This document shows positions 1-6,990 of a stretch of 64,000 bases of DNA, piece by piece. The notes beneath the pieces were generated by a model. That model ran no database searches and was not told where the DNA came from. It saw nothing but the letters and a program-made list of their open reading frames with translations. Both the position numbers and the translations under genes were made by a program. The stretch lies in assembly GCF_002233675.1 (NCBI RefSeq), contig NZ_NMUQ01000004.1, positions 115,983 to 179,982 of the forward strand, in the 5' to 3' direction. Every line of letters starts with the position of its first letter. Positions within the stretch are counted from its first letter, which is position 1. Source of the DNA: Paenibacillus herberti (GTDB lineage: Bacteria > Bacillota > Bacilli > Paenibacillales > Paenibacillaceae).

Positions 1-273
1 GGTTTCCTCACGGCCTCGCTGCCATGGCATTTCGTGCTGATTGCCGCCTTAATCGTTCTCGACTTCTACTTTTTGTTCAAGGCCTGTGAGCTGATCCCGA
101 CCGGAACCGTGTACGCACTGTTCGCGGCATCCGGAACAGCCGGCACTGCGCTCATGGACTTGTTTTTGTTCAATGGCTCCTTCAGCTTCGCCAAAACCTT
201 TTTCATGTCGCTGCTGCTCATCGGTGTGATCATGCTAAAGCTTGCTGACGGAAAAAGTTCTAGGAAATCTTAA
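1..273 (+). CDS. SMR-family efflux protein, 5'-truncated by the window edge (YkkC-like)
   Basis: C-terminal part of a small multidrug resistance transporter. The frame is open to the left edge, so the real start lies outside; the GTG at 34 sits inside the protein. Visible are three hydrophobic segments and the SMR signature 'IPTGTVYALFAASGTAGTAL', followed by a final helix with 'LLIGVIMLKL', much as in Bacillus YkkC. A second SMR gene begins 33 bp downstream. Paired SMR subunits of this type work as heterodimeric proton antiporters for cationic drugs or guanidinium. A ykkC-type guanidine riboswitch, if present, would be outside the window. The missing N-terminus, which carries the essential membrane Glu, limits assignment. 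Confidence 0.85.
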   Translation, partial: GFLTASLPWHFVLIAALIVLDFYFLFKACELIPTGTVYALFAASGTAGTALMDLFLFNGSFSFAKTFFMSLLLIGVIMLKLADGKSSRKS

Positions 274-306
274 TGGAATTTCATCACAACATGGAGGTAA
301 CTTAAC

Positions 307-621
307 ATGGGTTGGATTTATGTCATTGCGGCGGCATGCTTCGAGATTGTCGGCGTCGTTGGATTGAGCCGCTTCAGCAAGCGCAAAACTTGGCTGAACG
401 GGTTTTTGTTCGTAAGCGGATTCGCCGCTTCTTTTATCTTGCTATATGCTTCTCTTCAATATCTGCAGCTTAGCATCGCCTACACCGTATGGGTTGGCCT
501 CGGCACCTCGCTAGCTGTTGTCATCAATATGCTCTTCTTCGGGGAGTCCAAAAGCGTTATGCGCATCGCCAGCCTAGTCCTAATTGTAGTAGGTGTGACT
601 GGACTAAAGGCAGTGTCCTAA
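307..621 (+). CDS. SMR-family efflux protein (YkkD-like partner)
   Basis: Complete 104-residue SMR subunit with four predicted membrane helices, the normal family length. The essential membrane glutamate is in helix 1 ('ACFEIVGVVGLSRF'), and the 'SIAYTVWVGLGTSLAVV' segment is the family signature around helix 3. ATG 307 follows an AGGT-type ribosome site in 'catggaggtaac'. With the preceding gene it makes a paired SMR operon like ykkCD. The substrate could be quaternary cations or guanidinium; the sequence alone does not decide. The operon ends at the hairpin at 641-674. Confidence 0.88.
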   Translation: MGWIYVIAAACFEIVGVVGLSRFSKRKTWLNGFLFVSGFAASFILLYASLQYLQLSIAYTVWVGLGTSLAVVINMLFFGESKSVMRIASLVLIVVGVTGLKAVS

Positions 622-640
622 TCGTGCTCATTAAAGCCAA

Positions 641-674
641 AAAGCCCTGAACGAGACGCCTCGTTCAGGGCTTT
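641..674. terminator. Bidirectional intrinsic terminator between convergent operons
   Basis: Perfect 14-bp stem (AAAGCCCTGAACGA with its complement) around a 6-nt loop, flanked by T-rich tracts on both strands. It lies between the SMR pair (plus) and the end of the propeller cluster (minus). Confidence 0.85.
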
Positions 675-679
675 TCACA

Positions 680-1561
680 TTAACTAGAAACTATTCCCCT
701 AGGACCAGCCCCGACAGGAATCGTTTTGATTACGCTTAATGACTGCGCGTCGATAACGGAAACGGTGTTGCTGTCATAATTAGTCACGTACACCGTTTGC
801 TTGTTAGGGGTGACCGTTACTCCATATGGAATTGTGCCTACAGGTATCGTTTTTATTACGCGTTTACTAACCAAATCAATGACCGAAACGGATCGGCTTC
901 TCGAATTCGCTACATATGCACGCAGCCCACTGCTTGAAATAGCAAGCCCCAGAGGAGCGAGGCCTACCGGTATTTGTGCAATAGGTTTATTGGTACTGGC
1001 CGAATAAATCGTGATTTGGTTTGTATCAAAATTAGTTACAATAAAGCTTTTTCCGCTTGGAGTAAAAACAAGCCCCCAGATTGGACCGGACGGTAGCGTT
1101 TGGACCACCTTATTTTGCGGGATATTAATGATAAAAATGTCTTGTGCCAATGTCGTCACATATAGCTGCTGTCCACTTGGAGCTGCTGTAATCGTTACTG
1201 GACCGTTCGCAACTTGAAACCGCTCGATAACATGGAATGAACGCGCATTAATAACCGCTACCTCACCCGAGTACTGACCCGGAACATAAACCTTGTTTGA
1301 CACTGCGGCGATCCCGAATGGCTCCGGAAGTACATTTTGAATAGTCTGAATGACTGTATTCGTTTTTCTAGAGATAACTGATACTGATCTAGACCCTACA
1401 TTTGACGTATATAATCGGGATTTATCTGGAGAAAAATTAATGGCGTTGGGGTTCTTGTTTACGGGAATCGTTTTGACCACTTTATTCGTGACCGTATCGA
1501 TAACGGAGACGCTGCTGCCATTTTGATTGCTCACATAGGCCAAAGATCTCTTGCGATCCAT
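680..1561 (-). CDS. YVTN-repeat seven-bladed beta-propeller protein, B-type copy 3
   Basis: 293 residues, almost entirely seven repeats of about 42 residues with the pattern '(A/V)YV(T/S)N..S.SVSVID..TN.V(I/V)KTIPVG..P.G(I/V)..(S/T)P'. This is the YVTN/YncE-like beta-propeller signature. No signal peptide, lipobox or membrane segment is visible. B-type markers seen here and in the other two B copies are an 'I(F/W)IIN/D' strand in blade 4, 'I/TWGL.FTP', and a 'GPRG' end. ATG 1561 follows 'gggaggaaatgaact'. Last gene of the six-gene minus-strand set. The propeller is presumably a binding scaffold; ligand and function are unknown. Confidence 0.88.
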   Translation of the reverse strand: MDRKRSLAYVSNQNGSSVSVIDTVTNKVVKTIPVNKNPNAINFSPDKSRLYTSNVGSRSVSVISRKTNTVIQTIQNVLPEPFGIAAVSNKVYVPGQYSGEVAVINARSFHVIERFQVANGPVTITAAPSGQQLYVTTLAQDIFIINIPQNKVVQTLPSGPIWGLVFTPSGKSFIVTNFDTNQITIYSASTNKPIAQIPVGLAPLGLAISSSGLRAYVANSRSRSVSVIDLVSKRVIKTIPVGTIPYGVTVTPNKQTVYVTNYDSNTVSVIDAQSLSVIKTIPVGAGPRGIVSS

Positions 1562-1589
1562 AGTTCATTTCCTCCCACATTAGAATGGA

Positions 1590-2501
1590 TTAAGAGGTAA
1601 TCGCGATTCCACGAGGGTTATTCCCCGTCGGGATGGTTTCAATAACGCTATTCGTAGTTGTGTCGATGATAGAAATGGTATTGTCGCCAAAATTGGTGAC
1701 ATAAGCTCTGCGATTAAGTGGAGTTAGGGCAATTCCAAACGGCACGAATCCGACCGGAATCGTTTTAATTACTCCATTCGTAGAGGTATCGATGACCGAT
1801 ACCGAGCTGCCGCGAGAGTTGGTCACATAAACGCGTTGTCCATTTTTTGAGACTATAACTCCAAGCGGAGCCGCACCGACAGGTATTCGTTTAATCAAGG
1901 CATTGTTGCCGGCATTATAAACAGATACCAGATTCGTCCCGTAGTTATTCACGTAGTACCTTGTTCCATTTGGTAAAAAGCGAACGCTCCAGCTGCCCGT
2001 TGCCGGGATTGTCTCAATAACTTTATTCGTATTCGCGTCAATAATCGAAATGCCCGTCCCAAGAGAAGTGACATACACCTTGCTCTCGTCCGGGGAAACG
2101 GCAATTCCGACAAGCCCATTGCCAATCGGTATTTCTTGCAAGACATTATTCGTAACCGAGTCCAGCACAAATACAGAACCTGTATACAATGTAGGAACAT
2201 AAATCCGCCCTCTATTTGGAGCAAAAGCAGTAGCAAAAGGCTCTGAACCTACTCCGCGAACCGTTTGAATCAATGTATTCGTACTTGTTGAAATGACCGA
2301 AAGAGTATTGCTGCCCCGATTCGTCGTATACACCCGTGCTCCGTCGGGAGAAATAACTGCTGAATTAGGAAGCTGGCCTACCCGGATTGTTTTTATCGTT
2401 CGATTGCTAGGAATTGCAAGGACCGATAGAGAGTCGTCATTTTGGTTGCTCACATAAGCAAACAGCGATTGTGTTGCTTGTGTACCGGTTGCTGTCCCCA
2501 T
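1590..2501 (-). CDS. YVTN-repeat seven-bladed beta-propeller protein, A-type copy 3
   Basis: 303 residues with seven YVTN blades. Blade 1 reads 'LFAYVSNQNDDSLSVL' and blade 7 ends 'NNPRGIAITS', the A-type ending. A-type markers are 'VGQLPN' after blade 1, 'IPIGNGLVGIAVSPDESKVYVTSLG' across blades 3-4, and a 'GSWSVRF' motif in blade 4 with the tryptophan kept in all six paralogues. Starts with ATG after 'taggagtggaaaa'. Ends 28 bp before the next gene. No export signal is visible, so a cytoplasmic or mother-cell location is inferred. Confidence 0.88.
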   Translation of the reverse strand: MGTATGTQATQSLFAYVSNQNDDSLSVLAIPSNRTIKTIRVGQLPNSAVISPDGARVYTTNRGSNTLSVISTSTNTLIQTVRGVGSEPFATAFAPNRGRIYVPTLYTGSVFVLDSVTNNVLQEIPIGNGLVGIAVSPDESKVYVTSLGTGISIIDANTNKVIETIPATGSWSVRFLPNGTRYYVNNYGTNLVSVYNAGNNALIKRIPVGAAPLGVIVSKNGQRVYVTNSRGSSVSVIDTSTNGVIKTIPVGFVPFGIALTPLNRRAYVTNFGDNTISIIDTTTNSVIETIPTGNNPRGIAITS

Positions 2502-2536
2502 TTTTCCACTCCTAAATTTAAATTAAAAAACCAAGT

Positions 2537-3406
2537 TCATATAATTGAGATCCCTCTTGGACCAGCCCCGACAGAAATCGTTGTAATGACTCTTAGCGAC
2601 TTGGAGTCGATTACAGAAACCGTTGTGCCTCCATAATTCGTTACATAGATTTTTCGATTGTCGGGAGATAGGGCTACTTCGTAGGGTACTCTGCCCACAG
2701 GGATCGTTTTGATGACACGCTTGGCAGCAATCTCAATGACCGAAACAGAGCCGCTTCGAGAGTTGGTTACGTAGGCACGTTCCCCGTTACTTGATATTGC
2801 CACCCCGATGGGAGCAATACCGACCGGTATTTTACCGATCAGCCGATTGGTACAGGTTGAATAAATAGCAGCGAAGTTTGATAAATAATGATTGGCAATA
2901 AATCTTTTTCCGTCTGGCGTAAAAGCCAGCCCCCAAATTGCTTCCTTCGGAATCGATTGGATGAGTTGATTCGTTGTGACATCAATGATCCAGATATTGT
3001 GCACTAAAGAGGTCACGTATAACTTCTGATTATTTGGGTGCAAAACGGCGGATAAAATTCGAGTCACGACCGGAATTCGCTTGATTAGCGTTCCACTCCC
3101 GGCATCCAGTACGGTAACGTTTCCCGTGAACTGATCGGGAACAAACAGCTTTCCATCGGCATGGACGGCGCCAAACGGCTCTGGGGTTACATTGCGAATG
3201 ATTTCGATGACTTGGTTCGTTCTCGTCGAGATGACCGAAATCGATCTTTCTCCTCCATTAGCCGTCAATACCTCCGTTCTGTCGAATGAGGTATCCACTT
3301 GGACTGGATTTCTGCCTACAGGAATCGTCTTAACAATTTCATCCCCATCCGTATTAATGACGGTGAGCGTACTACTATTCTGGTTACCTACATACGCCAA
3401 GCCCAT
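2537..3406 (-). CDS. YVTN-repeat seven-bladed beta-propeller protein, B-type copy 2
   Basis: 289 residues with seven blades. It starts directly with the first strand ('MGLAYVGNQNSSTLTVIN'), so there is no room for a leader peptide. B-type markers are 'HNIWIIDVTTN', 'AIWGLAFTPDG' and the 'GAGPRGISII' end. Blade 2 is less regular ('SFDRTEVLTANGGERSISVIS') than in the other copies. The start follows 'aaaggagaagtaaatcgcg'. Gaps of about 30-35 bp separate it from its A-type neighbours on both sides, consistent with one transcript. Confidence 0.88.
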   Translation of the reverse strand: MGLAYVGNQNSSTLTVINTDGDEIVKTIPVGRNPVQVDTSFDRTEVLTANGGERSISVISTRTNQVIEIIRNVTPEPFGAVHADGKLFVPDQFTGNVTVLDAGSGTLIKRIPVVTRILSAVLHPNNQKLYVTSLVHNIWIIDVTTNQLIQSIPKEAIWGLAFTPDGKRFIANHYLSNFAAIYSTCTNRLIGKIPVGIAPIGVAISSNGERAYVTNSRSGSVSVIEIAAKRVIKTIPVGRVPYEVALSPDNRKIYVTNYGGTTVSVIDSKSLRVITTISVGAGPRGISII

Positions 3407-3435
3407 CGCGATTTACTTCTCCTTTGTGATCCTAT

Positions 3436-4347
3436 TCATGGTGTAATTGTGATTCCACGCGGATTAGGTCCTGCCGGAATCGTTTGAATCACCTGATTGG
3501 TCCTTATATCAATAACCGAAACGGTGTCGCTGCCAAAATTGGTGACATACACCCTTTGATCTGTGTAATCGATGGAAAGTAAAAAAGGAGTATCACCAAC
3601 AGCTATCGTTTGAATGACCTCATTCGCTTCCATGTTTATGACGGAAACCGTATTGCTGACGGAGTTCGTAACATAAGCGAGCTTGCCATCCTTCGAGATG
3701 GCTGTTGCTAGAGGAGCAATCCCAACGGGTATTCTTGCGAGCCGATTATTAGTGCGAGTCCCATAAACAGATAGTTGATTGCTCGCTTCATTAATGACGT
3801 AATACCGCCCTCCACTTGGCGAAAAAGTAAGGCTCCAGCTATCCGGTTCCGCTATAACTTTAATGACCTTATTGGTTGCTGCGTCAATAATTGAGATACC
3901 TTTTTCCAGGGAAGTAATATAGATTTTGCTTTCATCCGGTGTCACCGCTCCACCTGCAACACCGTTCCCGATCGGTATTTCCTTGATCAATCTGTAGGTG
4001 AGGGCATTCAATACCAATATCGTCCCCGTAAAAAGAGAAGGCACATACAAACGATTCCTGCTCGCAGAAAGGGCAATGCCAAACGGCTCTACACTTACGC
4101 CAGTTATCGTGTGGATCACTTCATTCGTCTCTGTGGACACGATGGATATGGAATTATCTCCCCCATTAGGCACATACACGCGAGTTCCATCCGGGGAAAT
4201 TGTAATGGCATTGGGAAGCTGACCCACCTGAATTGTTTTTATAATTCGATTGGTTGCAAGATCTATGACAGAAAGAGAAGCACCATCATGATTGCTCACG
4301 TAAACAAACCGAGGCTGTGTTGCTTGTTGTCGGATTGCTGTTTCCAT
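3436..4347 (-). CDS. YVTN-repeat seven-bladed beta-propeller protein, A-type copy 2
   Basis: 303 residues, seven blades, beginning 'PRFVYVSNHDGASLSVIDL'. A-type markers are 'VGQLPNAITISPDG', 'IPIGNGVAGGAVTPDESKIYITS', 'DSWSLTFSPSG' and the 'GPNPRGITITP' end. The short N-terminal tail ('METAIRQQATQ') matches the tail of A copy 3 ('MGTATGTQATQ'), which shows direct descent of one from the other. RBS 'gagaggagcgacaa'. Downstream of the B1 gene by 12 bp. Role unknown. Confidence 0.88.
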   Translation of the reverse strand: METAIRQQATQPRFVYVSNHDGASLSVIDLATNRIIKTIQVGQLPNAITISPDGTRVYVPNGGDNSISIVSTETNEVIHTITGVSVEPFGIALSASRNRLYVPSLFTGTILVLNALTYRLIKEIPIGNGVAGGAVTPDESKIYITSLEKGISIIDAATNKVIKVIAEPDSWSLTFSPSGGRYYVINEASNQLSVYGTRTNNRLARIPVGIAPLATAISKDGKLAYVTNSVSNTVSVINMEANEVIQTIAVGDTPFLLSIDYTDQRVYVTNFGSDTVSVIDIRTNQVIQTIPAGPNPRGITITP

Positions 4348-4359
4348 TTGTCGCTCCTC

Positions 4360-5259
4360 TCACACAATTGCTACCCCTCTGGGGCCGAGTCCTACCGGTA
4401 TTGTTAGGAGCACTTTAAGCGTTCCGGCATCAATGACGGAAACGGTATTGCTCCCATTATTGGTCACATAGATGCTCCGATCATCCGGGGTAATGGCAAG
4501 ATTGTAAGGCACGTCGCCAACCTGAATCGTTTTGATGACGCGTTGTGATTTCAGATCGATTACCGATACGGACCGGCTCCGTGAGTTGGTAACATAAGCC
4601 CGCCTCCCATCACGAGAGACATTGATGTCGATAGGAGCGACTCCTACCGGAATTGAATTTATGATCTTGTTCGTGCGCACGCAGTAAATCAACGTCTCAT
4701 TCGTTCCAAAGCTGTTCACGACAAATTTTTTGCCATCCGGAGTGAAGTCTAGCCCCCAGGTCGCTCCTGTAGGAATCGAATTCACGACCCTTTTCAGACG
4801 AGTATCAATGATCCATATATTGCGTGCTTGAGTCGTCACATATAACTTTTTGCCATCCGGCAATGAAGCGATTGCCAAGGGCAGATTGGCAACTGGAAAA
4901 CGCGCGATTGATTCGTTCGTCAGCGCATTAAACACCGTCACTCCACCCGTATACAGGTCCGACACATAAAATCTGTTTCCAACCGATACCGCCGCAAAAG
5001 GCTCCGGGCTTACATTTCGAAGCGTTCTGGTCACTTGATTCGTTCGCGTGGAGAGAATGGAGATCGACCGATCACCGCTATTGATCGCGTAAATCTGCCT
5101 CCCATCGGGGGATGCGTTAACCTGACCGGGATTTTTGCCCACTGGAATCGTCTTGATGACCCGATTGGAAGCCGAATTAATGACCGATACGGTGCTGTTA
5201 TTTTGATTGCCCACATAAACCAGGACGCTTCTTTTGAGCAATCTTTTCGGTTCAGCCAT
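4360..5259 (-). CDS. YVTN-repeat seven-bladed beta-propeller protein, B-type copy 1
   Basis: 299 residues from ATG 5259 ('MAEPKRLLKRSVLVYVGNQN'). The frame stays open upstream to 5379, but that part lies inside the preceding propeller gene and is not propeller-like. The ATG is preceded by 'ctggaggagggagtca', a strong ribosome site formed by the last codons of the upstream gene, and it overlaps that gene's stop by 8 nt, so translational coupling is likely. Seven blades; B-type markers 'RNIWIIDTRLKRV', 'ATWGLDFTPDG' and 'GLGPRGVAIV'. An unusual cysteine is present in blade 5 ('LIYCVRTN'). Confidence 0.88.
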   Translation of the reverse strand: MAEPKRLLKRSVLVYVGNQNNSTVSVINSASNRVIKTIPVGKNPGQVNASPDGRQIYAINSGDRSISILSTRTNQVTRTLRNVSPEPFAAVSVGNRFYVSDLYTGGVTVFNALTNESIARFPVANLPLAIASLPDGKKLYVTTQARNIWIIDTRLKRVVNSIPTGATWGLDFTPDGKKFVVNSFGTNETLIYCVRTNKIINSIPVGVAPIDINVSRDGRRAYVTNSRSRSVSVIDLKSQRVIKTIQVGDVPYNLAITPDDRSIYVTNNGSNTVSVIDAGTLKVLLTIPVGLGPRGVAIV

Positions 5260-6205
5260 TGACTCCCTCCTCCAGGCGCGGCGGTGTGATCGCGATTCCG
5301 CGCGGGTTGACTCCGGTCCTAATCGTATCGATGACCCGGTTCGCAGCCGTATCAATAACCGAGACTGTGTTGCTGCCAAAATTGGTCACGTATACCCTCC
5401 GATTGCCCGGCGTAATCGCGATCCCAAACGGAACGGAGCCGACGGCAATCGTATTCAGCACTCGAAAGCTTGCGGCGTCCAAAACCGAGACGGATTTGCT
5501 GCGCGAGTTGGCTACATAAACGCGCCGCCCGTCACCTGACGCAACAATTCCAAGAGGAGCCAGGCCGACCGCTGTTTTTTGGAGCAGCTTATTCGAGCTT
5601 GCATCGTAAACGGATACCGAATTTGATCCTGCATTATTGACATAATATCTGGCGCCGTCCGGTGAAAAGTCAATTCCCCAGCTGTCCAGATTAGGAATTG
5701 TCGCCATAACCTGATTGGTTTTGGGATTAATAATCGTGATGCCCGCTCCTACGGAGGTGACATAAACCTTGCTCTGGTCCGGGGAAACACCGACTCCGAC
5801 TAGGCCGTTCCCAACCGGAATCTCGTCCAGCACTTTATTCGTATCGAGATCCAGCACAAACAAGGAGCCGCTGTAAAAAGAAGGAACATAGTAGCGGTTT
5901 CGACTTATGGAGAAGTCAGCTGCAAAAGGCTCCGTACCGACTCCTTTAACAGTCTCAATAACCCGGTTCGTTTGAGCCGAAATAACCGTTATGCTATTGC
6001 CCGCCCCGTTGGTCGTATAAATTCTCTTCCCGTCGGGAGAGATGGCAGCCGAGTTGGGCAGCTGGCCTACGCGGATCGTCCCAATGATTCGGTTCGTCCC
6101 AATGTCCAGCACAGAAAGCGAATCATTATCTTGATTGGTGATATACGCAAACAGCCGTCGTTGCGCCAGCTCAGTCTGCTTATCCTGATTATCCTGCTTA
6201 AACAA
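5252..6205 (-). CDS. YVTN-repeat seven-bladed beta-propeller protein, A-type copy 1 (first gene of cluster)
   Basis: 317 residues with seven regular blades, from 'LFAYITNQDNDSLSVLDIGTN' to 'VYVTNFGSNTVSVIDTAANRV'. A short hydrophilic N-terminal tail ('MFKQDNQDKQTELAQRR') takes the place of any signal peptide. The C-terminal extension 'PPRLEEGVNG' doubles as the ribosome site of the next gene. RBS 'gcgaggggattgatc' precedes ATG 6205. This is the promoter-proximal member of the six-gene set; a sigma-K-like promoter lies 70-98 bp upstream. Probable structural or binding protein, possibly of the spore surface (inference). Confidence 0.9.
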   Translation of the reverse strand: MFKQDNQDKQTELAQRRLFAYITNQDNDSLSVLDIGTNRIIGTIRVGQLPNSAAISPDGKRIYTTNGAGNSITVISAQTNRVIETVKGVGTEPFAADFSISRNRYYVPSFYSGSLFVLDLDTNKVLDEIPVGNGLVGVGVSPDQSKVYVTSVGAGITIINPKTNQVMATIPNLDSWGIDFSPDGARYYVNNAGSNSVSVYDASSNKLLQKTAVGLAPLGIVASGDGRRVYVANSRSKSVSVLDAASFRVLNTIAVGSVPFGIAITPGNRRVYVTNFGSNTVSVIDTAANRVIDTIRTGVNPRGIAITPPRLEEGVNG

Positions 6206-6274
6206 TGATCAATCCCCTCGCTCCTGCTCCGATCCTTCCTCTTATTGAGCCCAGACCGGCTCGAAGGTTCGTCA

Positions 6275-6303
6275 TATTTTATGACGCTAATCTGTTTGTG
6301 GTG
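6275..6303 (-). promoter_or_regulatory. Sigma-K-like promoter of the beta-propeller cluster
   Basis: On the minus strand, CACC is followed by 16 nt and then CATAAAATA. This fits the published Bacillus sigma-K pattern (mACm, 16-17 nt, CATAnnnTA) exactly. The -10 lies inside a perfect 15-bp palindrome, GTCATA-TTT-TATGAC (6271-6285), which could also be an operator. Distance to the first ATG is about 70 nt. Prediction from consensus only. Confidence 0.45.
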
Positions 6304-6352
6304 ACATTTGCCCAGTCGAATGTAATTACCGGCTCCACGGGCTCACATTAAT

Positions 6353-6403
6353 GAAAAAAAAAGACAAAACCCTGGACGAGAATAGCTCGTTCATGGCTTT
6401 GTC
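6353..6403 (-). terminator. Orphan intrinsic terminator, minus strand
   Basis: An 18-bp imperfect stem (6363-6380 with 6386-6403) has a 5-nt loop and is followed on the minus strand by a long T tract (6353-6362). No recognisable minus-strand gene lies upstream of it, so it may be what remains of a lost gene. Confidence 0.6.
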
Positions 6404-6990
6404 AAGCAAAGCGAGACTCGCGTTTGGTGTAGGGCACACAGAAGGTTTCCGAGAGTTTTCGAACGACGGGAGGAGCCCGGAAATTCGCTCGAAGCGCAGT
6501 GTTTGTTTCGACGATCATGAAGCAGTAGCTGGAGCTGCTCCCTTCGCTTGTCTGGGCCTTGTCGGGGCAACTGCGGCTTAGACAGGCCTAAGTCGTACCA
6601 CCAAATCAGTCTCGTATGGATGCCGTCATGCACAATTTGTATGATTTTCCACTCAAAGTGCCTTCGGGCCGTGCTGATATTGAGGACATTGTACGATAAA
6701 TCATTCAAAATGGCTGGGTGTAGTCGACGAAAGCCGGGCTTTGTATGTTTTATCACACAAAGTGTTGAAAAGCGGCGGTTATAAACCGAATTTTATACGA
6801 TAAATCGTATAAAAAAAGTTGCGTTGCCCACGAAAGCCGAGTTCAAACCCTATTCCATTGGATAAACCAATTTATTTAATCACTTTATCATTAAATGGGA
6901 TTATAAATACATTATTGGTTATTGACCAACCACCATAGAACATCTAATATTACTGATGTTCCATATTATTCTATCTAGAGGGGTCGTCCT
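6404..6990. other. Non-coding stretch with degenerate duplication and a 24-bp palindrome
   Basis: No convincing gene. A minus frame of 121 codons (6391-6756) ends just before the orphan terminator but resembles no family I know. Two segments, about 6692-6736 and 6796-6839, share TACGATAAATC and ACGAAAGCCG at nearly the same spacing, so they look like a decayed duplication with a period near 104 bp. The second contains the perfect inverted repeat TTTTATACGAT-AA-ATCGTATAAAA (6791-6814). The last 150 bp are AT-rich and probably hold the promoter of the next gene. Confidence 0.5.

Larger units (their letters stand above)
680..6205 (-). repeat. Three tandem A-B pairs of beta-propeller genes
   Basis: Reading with transcription, the six genes run A1-B1-A2-B2-A3-B3. 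A genes share 'VGQLPN', the 'GNG.(V/A)G' segment of blade 3 and an 'NPRGIAIT' end. B genes share '(N/D)I(W/F)II', 'WGL.FTP' and a 'GPRG' end. The unit of duplication is therefore a gene pair of about 1.85 kb, not a single gene. The copies have clearly diverged at protein level, so the duplications are old and all six frames have been kept intact. Confidence 0.85.

Noticed and set aside
5260..5379. N-terminal extension of the B-type propeller copy 1
   Set aside because: It lies inside the preceding propeller gene, and its sequence is not propeller-like; ATG 5259 has a strong ribosome site.
6391..6756. Minus-strand 121-codon gene or transposase remnant
   Set aside because: It ends neatly at a terminator but has no ribosome site, no recognisable motif and biased composition. 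Left as a non-coding region.
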